From positions 62,001 through 126,000 of the forward strand of contig NZ_JALIRS010000010.1 of the NCBI RefSeq assembly GCF_023337795.1: DNA of 64,000 nucleotides. Direction: 5' to 3'. The position numbers and the translations under genes were made by a program. Under the pieces are notes generated by a model that worked only from the letters and a program-made list of their open reading frames with translations, was not told where the DNA came from and ran no database searches. This document shows positions 63,249-64,000 of this stretch, one piece after another (the stretch's first letter is position 1; every line of letters starts with the position of its first letter). This stretch comes from Lysinibacillus sp. BPa_S21 (GTDB lineage Bacteria > Bacillota > Bacilli > Bacillales_A > Planococcaceae).

Positions 63249-63725
63249 ATGTTTCGAGTGGGACAAGGGTTTGATGTGCATGCATTTGAAGAAGGACGAC
63301 CATTAATTATTGGAGGTATCACAATTCCTCATGAAAAAGGGCTAGTAGGGCATTCGGACGCAGATGTTTTATTACACACTGTAACAGATGCAGCGTTAGG
63401 GGCTATTGGTGAGGGAGATATCGGTCGTCATTTTCCAGATACAGATCCAGCATTCAAGGATGCAGATTCAGCGAAATTATTAGAGCATATTTGGAAGATT
63501 GTTGAGGATAAAGGCTATGTTCTAGGTAATGTGGATTGTACGATTATGGCACAACGTCCAAAAATGGCGCCTTATATTGAACAAATGCAAAATCGTATTG
63601 CTGAATTGCTTCATGCAGAGCCTTCTCAGGTGAATGTTAAAGCAACAACAACGGAGCGTTTAGGTTTTACAGGTCGCGAGGAAGGGATTGCTGCGATGGC
63701 GACAATCCTATTGATGAAGAAATAA
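63249..63725 (+). CDS. ispF: 2-C-methyl-D-erythritol 2,4-cyclodiphosphate synthase
   Basis: 158-aa trimeric MEP-pathway enzyme forming the cyclodiphosphate from IspE product. N-terminal [19 protein letters not shown] carries the zinc ligands Asp9 and His11; [21 protein letters not shown] segment ([17 protein letters not shown], about 35-51) contains His43; [16 protein letters not shown] (about 131-146) is conserved. Usually directly behind ispD, but here about 390 bp away with its own control region. The ATG is fixed by family alignment, even though its ribosome site is displaced. Confidence 0.96.
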   Translation: MFRVGQGFDVHAFEEGRPLIIGGITIPHEKGLVGHSDADVLLHTVTDAALGAIGEGDIGRHFPDTDPAFKDADSAKLLEHIWKIVEDKGYVLGNVDCTIMAQRPKMAPYIEQMQNRIAELLHAEPSQVNVKATTTERLGFTGREEGIAAMATILLMKK

Positions 63726-63750
63726 AAGCAAGCTCTCGATGCTTTTATTT
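63720..63750 (+). terminator. Hairpin between ispF and gltX
   Basis: AAATAAAAGCA (63720-63730, overlapping the ispF stop) pairs with TGCTTTTATTT (63740-63750). AT-rich but perfect over 11 bp; tail is poor in T, so it may be partial. Confidence 0.6.
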
Positions 63751-63768
63751 CCTGTAACAGAGTGGTAA

Positions 63769-64000
<232 letters not shown>

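Overview
The window is chromosomal DNA of a low-GC Gram-positive endospore-former of the Bacillales, most likely Lysinibacillus (L. sphaericus/fusiformis group) or a close relative. The reasons are AT-rich intergenic DNA, strong AGGAGG-type ribosome sites with several TTG/GTG starts, the block ctsR-mcsA-mcsB-clpC-radA-yacL-ispD-ispF-gltX at the right end, a LysM/M14 endopeptidase of the type known from B. sphaericus at the left end, HemAT, HelD, CotH, and dispersed 130-160 bp inverted-repeat elements starting GGTTGATTTCCGTTCCGACT. The species is an inference; no rRNA or other marker is present.

Layout. 1-6050: a cut-off cell-wall peptidase, then a CHASE3-GAF hybrid histidine kinase, a CheR-type methyltransferase and a convergent receiver-PP2C phosphatase, which together look like the RsbK-RsbM-RsbY module that feeds sigma-B in the B. 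cereus group. 6.4-14.3 kb: small membrane proteins, guaC behind a probable PurR operator, two VOC-fold proteins, a chemoreceptor, an FG-GAP/VCBS protein and a 42-bp tandem repeat. 14.4-18.9 kb: a YdbM-like flavoprotein with a complete polar amino-acid ABC importer, probably for sulfur compounds. 19.0-21.3 kb: helD. 21.3-23.1 kb: a gene-poor scar with a possible short RNA, an inverted-repeat element, an RNA-ligase pseudogene and a degenerate tRNA-like sequence. 23.1-29.9 kb: a secreted YHYH protein, a CofE-like ligase with divergent LysR, a YeiH transporter with divergent LysR, and a Fur-controlled IsdG-type heme monooxygenase.

30.0-36.4 kb holds the most interesting unit: a two-component system (response regulator plus kinase) followed by a second transcription unit encoding a PrsA-like foldase lipoprotein, a VTC/polyphosphate-polymerase-domain protein, a DUF4956 membrane protein and a secreted, C-terminally anchored CotH-family kinase. 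Both units are preceded by the same element, CTGACA-N5-CTGACA-N11-TATA(A/G)T, so the regulator probably activates itself and the downstream operon. This ties the six genes into one candidate envelope system.

36.5-50.2 kb: a methyltransferase, a complete branched-chain amino-acid importer (liv) with a CodY-like box, a degenerate ~20-bp repeat array, a cupin, rluF with an unknown gene, two aldehyde dehydrogenases (one paired with DUF779), a DUF4003 protein and an acyl-CoA thioesterase. 50.2-54.6 kb: an IS1182-like relic, hemAT, CorA, a methyltransferase and small membrane proteins. 54.7-64.0 kb: the CtsR-controlled protein quality-control operon, radA, yacL and the MEP-pathway genes ispD and ispF. 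These two normally adjoining genes are here split by about 390 bp containing a terminator, mobile-element remnants, a new promoter region and a hairpin that separates the ispF Shine-Dalgarno sequence from its start codon. The first 61 codons of gltX end the window.
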